Positions 24,801 to 36,419 are shown, numbered from the stretch's first letter. The stretch is DNA of 64,000 nucleotides from Fasciolopsis buskii (GCA_008360955.1 LUCM01006287.1:1-64000); one strand, 5' to 3'. Notes: generated by a model from the sequence alone, not told the origin. Numbers and translations: made by a program.

Positions 24801-27500
24801 TTAATAACACAGTGTTGTTGGTCAATTTCTGTTATTAACACTGTATCATCCACAATAAAAACCAATACGTTTTCCGTTGATTTTTCGATGCGCTCCTTAC
24901 GTCATTCGGTCCTGATATTTACAAACACGACAGATTTCTGCTTAATAAGCTTAGCTGTTCTCTAATTTTCATATTGTCAATAACGATTTTCTCAGAATTC
25001 ACATTAAGTAAGGCAAGGTAGTGAATCGAATATTATAAGTGCTTGTCATGGTTGTTATTGTCTGATAATATTCCCATAATATCGCTACTTATTGCACATT
25101 TAGAATACTTCCGAGGTGCAAGTATGATAGAATGGTTTACCCGTTATGTTCTCACCGGCAAGATATGCGCCGCGTTCCTATTGCTGATCTCAATACACGA
25201 TTTATGTTGAAGCTATGTGATTGGTAACAGTGACAGAAATTCAGCCAACAACTTCTAGTTGTGATTCAGTCATCGAAAACAACAGTTAGTTTCTGGTTTG
25301 TCACGTGCTGACATGTCTGGGACCGATTTACTTCGCGTTTGCAAATGACTAATTCAAACCATCCATTCACCGCACTTTGAGAGTTATAATGCATACAAAT
25401 GCCAATTTCTGCCATTTTTCGAACGAGGGTAAATCACCGAACCCGTGTCGATGATTTTGAAAGTTGGTGTTGGTCCTCTTCGCATCGACGAGGCCACCTC
25501 AACTACCGCTGAAGTGTTCGCGATCTAAACACCAAGTTCAGTGGTCAGAACCACAAGGAAATTAGAATCGTATCAGTGAATGCGAAAATGCAGCGGTACC
25601 GACAAACATGACAATGCACTGCTATTGTACCAATATACGGCAGCTGACTAAACAGGACTACATCCCAACTACTGACTGATCGTAATTTTCTTCCAAGTCA
25701 CCTTTGTATTTGGCTGGGCATTTTAGAAAAATAAATTTTACCGATGAATTGTCAGATTGTTGTATGGAACGCTTTTACTTTCCCCTAAACAGCTGGAATG
25801 TACCTCCTCTTTTTCACTACCTCAAGATATTCGATGTATCGTGTGTCATTTTTAGTCTGTTGTAGCTAGAAAGCGGTCTAATGGTAATCGGCAATTTACT
25901 CGAACAATTAAACGAGTGATTTCTTTCATTCTCTGCATGCTTTGTGGCGTGATTTCTTTTCTGGCCATCATTTTCCCCTTTTAGCTGTCGCATTTATTCT
26001 TGCGTACTACCAGATCTCCTCATGTAAGGCTAGATCAACCGACAAAAGTTCAAATGGTAGCAAACACATCGTGTTTGTGTACTGGTGCTTTCAGTGTAAA
26101 AGAGCGCAGAAAATCGTCGTTATTGCCACTTGGTAATCGATTCCAACGTCTACAAATTCCCACGCATACACGCACGCACACCATAGCCACATTCTGGAAT
26201 GAGTCGCCTCGTTATCATTATCGATCCGCTGTTGTGCACTGTTTCCGGTCTGGACGTGTAACTCGTCTATGTCAATGTGTATGGCGCACAATCACAGTGG
26301 ATGCTGTCAGAATCAAACAAAGCAGCAAGCATGCACGAAGCACACAGTAATTGTACACAAACCGACTGCGGCATGTCGCAAGCCGACAAAACCGACAAGT
26401 ACGAATGTGACGTAGTTTGTACCAATCACACTGTGCCGATAAATTAGCGCGTTTCTACGTTACTTAAAGATGTTACTGGACAAATACCTTCCTGATTCCT
26501 ATTTAGTTGCATTAAAAGTTCTGTATTGGAAAACCCTCCTAAATATGTTAAGTTTATATCCTCAGTAACTGGAGATATTGACTAATGGAACTAGAGAATC
26601 AGTCCCATGTCATTACTCACTTAGTCGTTTCAGTAAGGTTACAGTTGGCAGTCAGATTACGCGCTGATTTTTGGGGACCAATTTAATCGATAAGCAAGAC
26701 TCAGTGAAAAACAGCCGCTACATTGGAACAACTTTCACTCCCACAGCGAGTTTCTGCTTATGCTTACTTGGTAGTGTTTAATAAATCAGCGCAGAGCAAT
26801 CCTATCAGCTGGTTAATACTAATGCAGCTATTTAATCCATTTCCGAAGAACAAATTTATTTTATTATTTTGTAATTCACAATTGAGACTCAACTTGATAT
26901 TATCTCCTTTACTTATATTTACCAACTTGATAACTTTCTGATCATATACGAGGTGAAAATATACCCAAGTTTAGCTAAACTCAGACGGTTGGATTCAAAA
27001 TCTTTAACAGTTCAAGCGATTGTTACTGAGCTTTCCATTCAGTCCAGTTAACGAACAAAGAGACAGTCAAATTTTCTGTTGCCACAATTTTGTCGCAGAA
27101 GTCAGTACCAATCGAGGAAGCACAAAAACTGACAGGCAATAAAAGTTTCGAAAAAGCATCTGATTTCATAGTTCTGCTCTGGTGTCACTTATCGAGAAGA
27201 CACTGAAAGTTTTGTTACACGATCGGTACATAAAAATCACTAGAAAGAAATGGCTCAGTTTTCGAAACGTCCACAGAAAACAAAGGCCCGAATGAATTAG
27301 TATGCAGTCTATTAGATACATCAAAACAAAATTTAATAAAAGCAGTTTTGCACAAATCGTTTAAATACTTGTTTATATACGTTTTTCGTAAAAAGATTGT
27401 CTTCTATTGGGCTCAAGTTTGTGACTTCTTTATGTCTCTTGAACAAAAACGATTGAAAATGGTCCGCGAACAATGACTAGCTCCTTCCAGTCGTGGAGCA
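21871..27500. other. AT-rich non-coding region
   Basis: I find no supported gene. The open frame at 26000-26350 contains a CACGCA-rich tract and is doubtful. Short frames on the minus strand at 22900-23085 and 23247-23462 lack splice signals or known motifs. Confidence 0.35.
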
Positions 27501-27515
27501 AACTTTATCACTTAC

Positions 27516-27794
27516 CATATTCAGATTACCGTATCGGATCTAAGCATCCCGTTTACGTCTATAACCAAGGGCTCGGGAGACTAACACGACGAATGAGACC
27601 AGAGTGGACAACATTCCGTAGAGCATAAGGAGGGCAAACAAAGCATTTAAACCCCTGTTGAATTCGCTCATCTCGTATCGGATAAAACGAGCTGGGTCCT
27701 CAAGGCCTTCTTCCAAAGTTACCATGTGTGCAGATCTCAGTAACATTGCGAATATCAGGAAAACAGCGTAGACGCTAACAGAGAACATGCTCAT
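27516..27794 (-). CDS. Small single-span membrane protein, paralogue A (FXYD-like architecture)
   Basis: The coding part is 27794-27540 and the rest is the start of the 3' leader. From the ATG at 27794 the protein is 84 residues. A hydrophobic signal peptide (SVYAVFLIFAMLL) comes first, then a short ectodomain with MVTLEEGLEDPARFIRYEMS, one membrane span (ALFALLMLYGMLSTLVSFVV) and the tail SRALGYRRKRDA. It is clearly paralogous to the protein at 51.0-51.3 kb: MVTLEEGL, RxIRY, LYG and LGYRRK are identical or nearly so. The frame is open back to 27866, but the CCAAT-type boxes at 27863-27892 argue that this part is promoter and leader. A donor gtaagt lies 24 bases after the stop. The aromatic-x-R-Y-acidic motif before one span, then SR and a basic tail, recalls FXYD proteins. 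That comparison is my inference; a flatworm-specific family is the alternative. Confidence 0.75.
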
Positions 27795-27862
27795 GCTTCG
27801 TATCAGTCTCAGATGTGTGCTGCGCGAATGGTAGGTGCTAAATACGAGCTCGGTAGCTTTAG

Positions 27863-27892
27863 CCAATCCGCTTCGCGACAGAAATTTATTGG
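27863..27892 (-). promoter_or_regulatory. Paired CCAAT boxes upstream of paralogue A
   Basis: On the plus strand ccaat is at 27863-27867 and attgg at 27888-27892, so on the gene strand a CCAAT is followed by an inverted one. The starts are 25 bases apart. Paralogue B has the same order and exactly the same offset. NF-Y-type factors bind such boxes in animals. Confidence 0.45.
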
Positions 27893-28884
27893 GTGACTCA
27901 AGGTCATGTTATGAGCAGCTTAGTGAAAAACATTCCACGGTCAAGGTCAGCAAAACGGCACTGTGATTCCAATCACATACACATGTTACCATGAGATCGG
28001 TACACAAGTTGCTTTCATCTATAGGATTTAGATAGCGTGCGTCTCAACCACCAGTTTCATTAAAGTTGCATGCTTTCTCTCTCGATATGGAATTTAATAA
28101 GAAAACTTGATTGCCTTGAAGGGATCCGTTATCGAAGGAAGTTCTCTAGAATTACACTACCAACTGCAACGATCATCAGTTAAACTGATACAATTTTCCT
28201 CTGATTATTTGAACCTATTTGCGATACACCAGCATAAATTCCGAATTCTTCTTAAAACAGATTTTTCGACACTTTTCATCCAGATTCATTCGTAAATTGC
28301 CGTTTTACTCAACTTTCTTCGATACGATGGGCAGAGTTTCTGATGTGTGCAATTTGAGCATTTTTAAGGAGAATTGTAAACCTCGGGTTATCTGATGTTT
28401 GGCAATGGGCAGGGAATGTTTGTGATCTCTTTGCCTGATTGTTTAACCTGTTAAATTTTACGGTAACCAACCCCCTGATTGTTCTTCTTAAAATAGAGAA
28501 TCACCTTACTACATTTATGGCCTAGTCAAAAGATTGCATATCACTGCTAATGGATAAAGGATTTTTCACAGCAAGAACACAAGTTGTAAAGTTTGGAGAT
28601 TTGTCACCACTTTTATCATTTCCAGATATGAGGTTGATAATGCTAGGTAAGATTATTCAGTTACGCCCGTGGATCACAATTCAGACATGCTCGCCTACGT
28701 GGGATCAGAAGAAACCCGTCAGATGAAATCTACGTGTACAATGGCTTCAGCTGAGACGGCATAAGGGACGTTCATATTCAACAGTTTTCTTTGCTGTTGT
28801 TTCAGGATAAGAGAAGTACACTGTCTAATGATTATGTTCTAGAAACAGATCATGGTTTAACTTGATTGAATATTTATCCACCAC

Positions 28885-28955
28885 AACCCGGGATCGAGCC
28901 GACGGCCCTGTGTTTCATGCAAATATTCTGACTAGCAAGCATTAAGTCGCCCTAT
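28885..28955 (-). repeat. tRNA-like relic (possible SINE head or tRNA pseudogene)
   Basis: On the minus strand ggcgacttaatgcttg resembles an A box and ggctcgatccc is a good B box, with about the spacing of a tRNA. The flanks do not form a clear acceptor stem, so a working tRNA is unlikely. It differs from the head of the main SINE family here. Confidence 0.4.
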
Positions 28956-30450
28956 GCTAAATACGCGAGCGGAGTGATTTCATTGTAATTTCTAAATAGC
29001 ATCAAAATAAGATAACTCTTGCATTCGGCTTGATTTTTGTGGTACCGGAATAGTGTTTGCACCTGAAAGTCGATGCCAAGTGTTTCTGATTTCTCACTGT
29101 TGCAAGTAAAATTGACAAAAATTGCGTGATTTGGACAGTTTGCTACCCTGGAGTATATTTTTTGAGCAGTCATTTTCGTGAGCAATCTCCGTTAAACGAC
29201 GAGTACAGGAACACGCGCTAGCTAAGTCAAATATTATAATATCCGATCGATGTTTTGGTCAGCTGGCTGATTAATATAAAAGAAAGAAAAATTTTTAGGC
29301 CTTATTCGGAAAAATCAGCAGCCTATGAAACACAAATAATCACGTCTGAAATTATCGGTGTTCGCCGGAGAAACAACTGCACTGTTCCTATAGCAACGTG
29401 TTTCTAAATTCGTATTTTTTACGCTTGCGGCCGATATATGGCATATGTTAGGTTTATTCGTTGCGTGATATTATGTGAGCATCACGGAATGTATCTCCCA
29501 ATTCAGATGGACGAACCACATCATATTTGCTAAGGAATGTGACTTTATTCCCCACCGGATGGCTGGCGAAATTGAGAACTGGGTTCAGTGCTGTACAGTG
29601 TTTAAGGAAACTCTGACCGGTTTCAGCTAAACATGTACCGTTTATTCATTTGTTGTACTTCTTTAGGCTTGGCCGTTTTGAATAGGATTGTTGAGACCAA
29701 CTGCAACCCTGTGCATAAAATGCCATCATAGAATGTATACTGGACCCTTCACATTAGACACTGTGTTAGCGTTTCTTTTTATCTTCAGTCAAAACCCCGT
29801 AATAGGTTAATAAGCTTGATCATCAGTTCTCGGTTGCTCTTGCCATCACCTTAGTCGACCTCCTGATTTTACTTTTTTGAATTGACGAAATTATTGCAAA
29901 TAAAGGAAACATTTGTCAAGTAACGAATGGGAAGTTGCTAGATGACAAAAATCAGCGTAAGTTGAAGTCATTGCCGCTGATGTTGGAAAAAATGAGACCC
30001 GTTCATTTTGGGCACATTTTAATGGCATTGTGTTTACAATTTTTCCAGCGCACTTCATCATGTGATGTTCTTCCCAAGTTGACATGGGAAACTCGACAGC
30101 AAGTCAATTTTGAGCTTGCAGACTATGAATATCTCTTGGTTTTCATGAAAGGTCCAAGTTTAGGATGGATGATGTCTTTATTCCTTGTTTGCAACGTGCC
30201 TACTTTGGCACACTCTTTATTCCGTGAAAGTTAATCGGAAAACGTGAACCCAGAAATCTCAGTGGTAAAAATCCCAAAACATCAAATACAATAATGAATC
30301 CAACAAAAAAGCATTTTATCTACCATTGCAGAGACAAATGGATCTGGGTTTTGAACCATGGGACTTCGAAATAATAAACGCCTAATTGAGAAAACAAGTT
30401 GGCGAACAAGCTCGTCTTCAGTAATTCGTACTCATGCCATTACATCACTA

Positions 30451-30471
30451 TTTATATATATATATATATAT
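30451..30471. repeat. (TA)n microsatellite
   Basis: This is about nine tandem TA units, lying just past the 3' end of the Penelope-like element when read on the minus strand. Confidence 0.9.
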
Positions 30472-30598
30472 CTTGACAAAAATATTTCACTATAGGAAGG
30501 ATTGGATTAGTCAGATACAAATATGGATGGGGAAGGGATTTGTGGTGTTACATGCATAACCTGAATACACGAGAATGTGTTGTTAATTGCTTTGTTGT

Positions 30599-31000
30599 CT
30601 AGGGTTTGCATTGGGACGGAGGGTGGGCCAGGAGAGTTGAAGCGCAACCACAATTTGATTTGAGAACAAAGTGGAAGGATTGTGGAGACGGATTTGCCGA
30701 CGCTTCCGCAGTGCTAAAGAGGCGTACACTTGCCAACCTGGATTGTTGACCCCTGACCTTATACAGGGTCTGGAAAGCTTGTGTCACATTCACGGTGTGA
30801 TTAGTCTGTACTAGATGTGAAACGACTGCGCTATTAAGTGACTTAAACTGTTCCAGTGCCCTACCATGCCGGGTTTGGTGCTCACGGATGCGTTCAGCAA
30901 GCGCGCTGGTCGTGCGGCCGATGTACATTGTCCCACAGAAACAAGTGAATGAATAGATACAAAACGAGGCTGCAGAATCAGGGACTTTGTCTTCAACCAT
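30599..31000 (-). pseudogene. GIY-YIG endonuclease domain of the Penelope-like element
   Basis: This is the longest undamaged piece of the element, 133 codons ending in a stop at 30599. The core reads YSFTCFCGTMYIGRTTSALA followed by ERIREHQ. It includes the YIG triplet, the catalytic arginine region and a REH motif. The cysteines before YIG are typical of Penelope-type endonucleases. The domain nicks DNA at insertion sites in this family. The ATG here is not a true start: the reading should continue from the connector region, which lies in another frame. Confidence 0.8.
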
Positions 31001-31436
31001 AATGACACTATGGGGCGGGATTTGAACATCATAAAAAGCTTGGCTGCGTAGAATGTCTTATTGATAGCACTAGTCAGTCGTTGTCGTGCCATTTCTCTAG
31101 CGTGTCACCTTTGAAGGGCAGGATATTATTACCGGCTTTCTCTCCACCGTCGCCCTCCTAGGAACTTCCTGTTCTGTCTCCGACATTTTGCGATTGATCT
31201 AATTGGGAAACTATTTCCAGTGAATACTCTTCTGACCGTCTGCAGTTCAGCTCAAGAGTATCTTCTGTGCATATTCTTTTATTATCTGGCAATCAAAATC
31301 TAATTAAGTTCCTCTTCACCATTAAGAGGTCAAAGCTGTTGGAAGTTTGATGTATTTGCCCATTCTCCATGTGGTTTTCCTGTGCACTGGTCGCGAATTT
31401 GAAGCCCGTATTCTTCAGACGACTTAGTCGTACATC

Positions 31437-31826
31437 TCAGAAAGTTATTTCATTGTTCAGCTCCATCTCTGTTGTGAATTTCACATTTGCGTGAGCCGAA
31501 CTGAACATATTCAACAGTTGCTTAGTTTTCGTCGAGGGGTGGAGTACACAGAAGATGTCATCCACATAACGCTTGTATAAGTAGAGCGATTGTATTGACG
31601 ACTCGAGTGGTCCACGTTCCAGCTTTGCCATGAAAATGTCAGCTAGAAGCGGACTGAGTGGGGATCCCATCGCTACGCCGTCCTTTTGACGGTAAATTTG
31701 ATCATTGAATTTAAATTGGACGTTGTAGGTACAAAAGAACAATAGTTGTTTCAAGTCTGCCATCGGAAGACTTGTTGCTAAGCCATTCTTCTCGATGTAG
31801 TCACAGAGGTATTCGATTGTCTCCTA
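31437..31826 (-). pseudogene. Reverse transcriptase core of the Penelope-like element
   Basis: About 130 codons cover motifs A to C of the reverse transcriptase. DGVAMGSPLSPLLADIF is the fingers/palm motif and KRYVDDIFCVLHPS holds the two catalytic aspartates. Upstream of 31826 the frame is blocked by TAG, and no earlier Penelope sequence is seen, so this copy is 5'-truncated. Downstream the stop at 31437 interrupts the thumb-proximal motif. Confidence 0.85.
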
Positions 31827-32232
31827 ATTAACCGATCTCTTATCGGTTATATGGAAATCATTTTTGTTGTACTAATATCTAAAGAATGCTCAGATGATTG
31901 GTTGCTGATAATATTCGGTAATTCTATGACCTCTTGTTACTAAGGCTCTTGTTTATTTTGTCCTCCAAATTGTGAACACTCTGATATTGAAGTGAGGTAA
32001 CATGAAAAAGGAGAGATTTCTCTAAGCCCCGATAAAGTGCTGAAATTTTACTTCCAAAACTTAGTGTCTAGAAATTAACCTCGACCTAACTGTGACCACT
32101 CTAGACCGGCTAGACAGAGGGACTGAAGGTCATGCAGTTCGTGAAGTTTACTGACTGAAAGTCGCAAAGTATCATCAGGCAGGAACAATATTACACTCAA
32201 TGAGATTGCACCGCCAACATTATATTCCTTAC

Positions 32233-32445
32233 TATGATCCGTGTACTGTTCTGTATTCCAGCGTCTAACAAACGTTGTGAGTCGAACCACGCAGCATCTA
32301 TTAATTCGAAAAAGACATCTTGACTGTCGCTATCTAGATTTAAGAGTCTGTTGGTTCCCGTTCGCCTAGAATTTGGTATCGATCTTGCGGATACAATTAC
32401 TTTCAAGAGGATCTTTTGTGCATCAGCACATGGAACGCTTATCAA
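32233..32445 (-). CDS. Possible minus-strand exon of unknown function
   Basis: The minus strand gives a protein-like reading with ADAQKILLKVIVSARSIPNS and DVFFELIDAAWFDSQRLLDA, ending NSTRII at a donor gtaagg (32232-32227) in phase 0. The 5' border is unclear: AG sites near 32405 and 32375 have weak pyrimidine tracts. A second frame just downstream (PDDTLRLSVSKLHELHDLQS) also looks coding, so this could be a frameshifted pseudogene or retroelement piece instead. No family is recognised. Confidence 0.3.
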
Positions 32446-32529
32446 GTCCCGTAAATTTTGTAGCCAATGAAGACACTAGACATTCTTACATCTGGAAATG
32501 TCATAATTTGGGAACCGATGGAATCCTAA

Positions 32530-32635
32530 ATTTACATCCAATGCTAATAATTCCTAACGAGGATGAAACAGTCCTACTACGTTTCCATGTTTTTAATGGC
32601 AAGTTAAATGTCGGCAATGCATGACGAATCATTCA
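32530..32635 (+). mobile_element. SINE with hammerhead-like core, partial copy (copy 4)
   Basis: The stretch gctaataattcctaacgagg followed by atgaaacag aligns with the core of the other copies, but CUGAUGA has decayed to CTAATAA. The tail tttttaatggcaagttaaat then gcaatgcatgacgaatcatt matches the shared SINE tail. The tRNA-like head is not clear. Confidence 0.55.
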
Positions 32636-32649
32636 GAAAATCTACTCCT

Positions 32650-35600
32650 ACTCGTAGAAACTAATGCATCTTTCGTTAAAGCCTAAATAAATTAAACCCC
32701 TCACCAAAAATTTGATAACTTTTACAGGCTGCTTTCTTTGGTTTTGTGAATTTAACACAAAATCGTTTTTACAATGATCGATCTCTGAAGTTCTTTCATG
32801 CGTACTAGTTTGCTCTCTACGCAAATAGAATTTGAACGATGCGCTACTTATAAGTAGTAAGAAATCAGAACTCAATTATTTAGGAAGCTATTAACCACAG
32901 AGGAGCGATTTTTCACTCACGGCTGGAACCGGAAGCTGTTCCATCTTTGTTAGCGGTCATTAACAACGCCAGTTTACAAGTTTTTTTCACACTTGAACTA
33001 TAGATGATCGATTATGAGGACTCGAGGCACTAGATCACTGGGGTATCCTCCCAGGAGCTTTTAAACCGGTGTTAAAGTAAACAGCATACTTTCATCGTCA
33101 GCTTTTGCACTCCAGCAGATCACTGCATGAAAAGCGCTCGATGGTCATTATGAATGTTGATTTGTACAGCCTTCCTAATATCTGGCTTGGTTTTCAAAGT
33201 GAAAGAATTCTAGGAAATTTCGATAGCGGTCTATCCGCTGTTTTATCTAAATTATTTCCCATGTCACTGATGCACCGTTAAAAATCCTGCGTACTTACTG
33301 ATATCTAGTTTGACACCTAGTACAGTGTCGTCTAAGTGTTACAGTTCCTGTCTTTTTATGGGAATGTAGGGAATTGCGTCGTTTCCGGAGCTGAGTATTT
33401 CCAGGTGAAGGCCTCTGTATATATATACGTTTTTCGAAAAAGATAGGAAAAGGGTTATAAAGTCTGCTGATAGGGGATTTTATAAGTGAATTTGTGGAAA
33501 AATAACAACTGTCTGCATTCTGCCATGGAGGAACAATCGACTGCGACATCCTAATATGCCTCATCTATTATAGTCCCTATTAGAAGTGATATATATAGCC
33601 GTTAGATTCATTCTATCGCAGCTAACAATGGAAGGATTACCCAGTGTCATTGGCAAACAACAACCTATCTGCGACAATCACGTTTGCAATTTAGATAAAC
33701 AGTAAATAAGTCACACAATGGTGCAGATCTTCCCACCAACGCAGAGGATTAAAAAAGGGGAAAAAAGGCAGTTGGAGTACAAGCCGTCAAAAATGACCAC
33801 GCAAGTTATACGAAGAATCCAGGCGACAGTGGCGAACTATAAATGGAAAGTGACAGCTAATGAAGGAGATTGAATTTAAGGAGTTGGTAATAAACAGTAA
33901 TTGTTTGCTGCGTGGTGTCGCTAGGTGCTCATTTTGGCTGTTGTGCAGACGTTCCCACTCGGTTTGTCTTTGAGAGTAGCATCCAACATGTCACTACTGA
34001 CAAAAACCGAGTACCCAGATTCAAAACATGCAGAGCTTTTCGAAGACTTTTGTAATCCAACAGTGCGTTGTCTAAACAGCATCGCTACCATCAGGGTTAC
34101 ATATCACTTCGGTCACAGTAATTACATTGTATTGCACTGGATTGTAGGATATACTTATGTAAGTTGAAAAACGTACCGGTAAGTTAACAGCACAAGAAAG
34201 AAATGGACTAATATACACGATGAAAACGAACACTGTTGACTTGCAAGCAGATAAACGGTGGACAGTAGGCAAAATAATTTCAGTTATAAAGGTCTGGGGC
34301 AGCTCTCTCATAATTTCTTCTTTATTATGCAGCATGCACCCTAAATATTGCGCAGTAAGGTTGCGAAAAAAAGTAATAAGAGTAGGAATTGGTCTATAGT
34401 ACGAATGAGTGGCTGCATGTGAGTAGGGGGACAGACCATTATGCGAAGAATGAGTGGGATCTGCAAGACTTTTCGTGGATAATTTTTCACATGCCTTTAT
34501 GTGCTAGTCACATATGCTGCTAGTAGGACAATCAATAGGCGTAGAACAAAAAGGGCCTTGGTAAAGCAAATGAAAATTGTTTTTGAGTAGGCCAGAGAAA
34601 GTAACTGAGGTGCAATAGATCAAGTTAAGGAGAACAAACTGATAGGCAAAAAAAATGACAGTTTGTTTTGCGCCAAATTTCCTCTATCTACGGATTTGAA
34701 GTGATAAACAATTTATTAATCTGACATAGCTCTGGCTACGGGAACGTCGTCGATTACTGACTGTTCACTGAAGAAAGGTCAGCGACAAAACGTGAAATCG
34801 TGCCCAATATACTTACACTAATCAAGATAAGAGAGATATGAATTCGGATTGGTTGGAACTCGACTAACTGACTGCTGAGTTAGTCAACCTGAATATAGTT
34901 ACTATTTCAGCACTGGTTTGAAGAAAACCGTCCGGATATTTTAAGTCAGTGTTATTTCCACCGACAACGTCATTTGCAACAAATTAATGTTCTCATTTAG
35001 CAACATTGACAGTGCGCCATTTTACTGTCCAGTCCGTAGACAATTCAGCTTTGCAACAAAATAGCGCATATTGGTAAAAGGCAAATGGTCCAGTTTGTCT
35101 GTTAAGCCGGAATATCAGGTAATTGCATTTTCATACGAATTAGTTTATCACGGCCTGCAGCTGCGTTCAACTCATCACCGGAAACCTTCGAGTAAATGTA
35201 AAGCTGTTTTAAGCTTGTCAAAAACCATCAGCAATGAAGATCTTCTCAGTCCACTTTGTCTTTTACTTCCTTCATTATCGAAACCACAAAGTGCAAGATT
35301 TTCAGACAGCTGGTCTTCATCAACTAATGGCTAACAAGCAAGAATATTTTCGCGCTATTGGAGAGCTCTTAACCGCCACACTCAGGCTGAAGGGCCGTGA
35401 TGTCACCGTCACTCAGAAACTATGATGCGAACCTGAATCGAGCAATTGCAACCTGAACTTCCTTGCTGACATGCCAACCGAGATGCTGCTCAAAGGTTTG
35501 TTGAACACGAACGCTATTTGATCAAGTGCCTTTATTCGCCAGCGAAATTACCAGGCTACGGACCGTGGTCCCAGCAGTCCTCTCTTGTGTTAACTGATTT

Positions 35601-35810
35601 GTCTTTTTGGGACCTTTGGTCTTTACGGTTAGTCGGTTGTACGTGCCACATAAAGAACCAAGTTCCAATTCCTCTGGGATGTTTTTCAATAATTATAACT
35701 TTTCTTAGTCCAGTCACATACTCCGCATAATTTGTTTGCTTTCCCGGTTGCTTCGCGGAATGTATTTGTTCATATTGGCAACAGTGAGTAGTTTAGTGAT
35801 AGTTCAGAAT
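32650..35810. other. AT-rich non-coding region
   Basis: I find no supported gene. Frames between 35071 and 35710 give protein-like pieces such as MANKQEYFRAIGELLTATLR and IKCLYSPAKLPGYGPWS in different frames. These may be a worn retroelement or pseudogene, but no family is recognised. Confidence 0.3.
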
Positions 35811-35814
35811 TCAA

Positions 35815-36005
35815 TTTCTCAGAATCATTCACCATGCAGTGTCAACATCCAACTTGCCTTCAGAAAACATGAAACCATTGTACAGATATTTCATATATAT
35901 TTGTGGAATAATCAGCAAGGTATGCCATCGCGCCCGAACTGGAAGGTAAACCATCGTGAGCCGAACAACCTAGGCGTTACGCTAAACGGACTAGTTCTCC
36001 ACGGT
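35815..36005 (-). mobile_element. tRNA-derived SINE, antisense copy (copy 3)
   Basis: The reverse complement has a tRNA-like head (ctagtccgtttagcgtaacg), a gttcgggcgcgatgg stretch, a core gctgattattcc...atgaaat and the tail tgttttctgaaggcaagttg followed by gatgttgacactgcatgg. All are in the same order as copies 1 and 2. It is more diverged than they are. It lies about 220 bases from copy 2 in the opposite orientation. Confidence 0.55.
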
Positions 36006-36224
36006 TCATCGAGAATAGTGCTCTTATTCTTGCGGCTGTATCTTGCAGGCCACAGAACCAATGTACACCAGTTAGACGACTTCCAGGTGAAAACGAACGT
36101 CTCTGTAGACAGGCAAAGACATCACGATCTTCATTTTAGAATTTTGCTACTTTATTGTGGTCAGTATTAGTGATGGATGCTGGAACCATGCCATATAGTG
36201 CTGATGTTCGATTGAGCGTTGAGA

Positions 36225-36415
36225 ATCAGCCCGGCTAGTTTAATGGTTGAAGCATTTGGCTAAAAATCGTTCGTTTCAAGTTCACTTTTTAGTCCGGCCG
36301 CGATGGATGTGCGCTACTGGTGATCCCCAACAAGGACGAAATAAACTTACAAAGCCTCCGTGGTTTTCAATGGGAAGTTATGTGTTAATAATGCAAGATG
36401 AATCATTAGGAAAAA
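36225..36415 (+). mobile_element. tRNA-derived SINE with hammerhead-like core (copy 2)
   Basis: The head cagcccggctagtttaatgg is the best-preserved A box of the family, and gtttcaagttcac is a decayed B box. The centre ctggtgatccccaacaagg then acgaaat aligns base by base with the SM-alpha hammerhead core, apart from A-to-G at the fourth position of CUGAUGA, which would be expected to abolish cleavage. The tail tggttttcaatgggaagtta and the end aagatgaatcattagg are shared with the other copies. Length is about 190 bases. Confidence 0.65.
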
Positions 36416-36419
36416 TAAA

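Larger units (their letters stand above)
27900..30590. other. AT-rich region with a tRNA-like relic
   Basis: There is no supported gene. A tRNA-like sequence lies at 28885-28955. The overlapping frames at 29891-30234 (both strands) could be chance or a relic. Confidence 0.35.
30599..31826 (-). mobile_element. Penelope-like retroelement, 5'-truncated and decayed
   Basis: Read on the minus strand, the remnant starts with ETIEYLCDYIEKNGLATSLP near 31826. The reverse-transcriptase core follows, with DGVAMGSPLSPLLADIFM and the catalytic YVDDIF (about 31580). A TGA at 31439-31437 breaks the next motif (ITF-stop-DV where the family has FLDV), and same-frame sequence continues through SFDLLMVKRNLIRF. 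After further breaks, the connector LPFKGDTL and TSAINKTFYAAKLFMMF appear in another frame (about 31110-30990). The C-terminal GIY-YIG endonuclease (FCGTMYIGRTTSALAERI) is intact in the reading 31000-30599. The domain order matches animal Penelope-like elements. Stops and frameshifts make it inactive. Confidence 0.9.

Noticed and set aside
26000..26350. A 116-codon plus-strand frame
   Set aside because: It spans a CACGCA-rich simple stretch and has no motif or conserved context; an equal-looking frame exists on the other strand.
27795..27866. Extended N-terminus of paralogue A starting at 27866
   Set aside because: Paralogue B has no such extension, a signal peptide begins after 27794, and the CCAAT boxes overlap this segment.
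32160..32185. Minus-strand CTGATGA near the Penelope element as a hammerhead
   Set aside because: No helix II followed by GAAA is found downstream; the match is chance.
35736..36170. A 144-codon plus-strand frame that begins with a signal-peptide-like stretch
   Set aside because: Its first part overlaps the antisense SINE copy at 35815-36005, so the frame is chance across a repeat.
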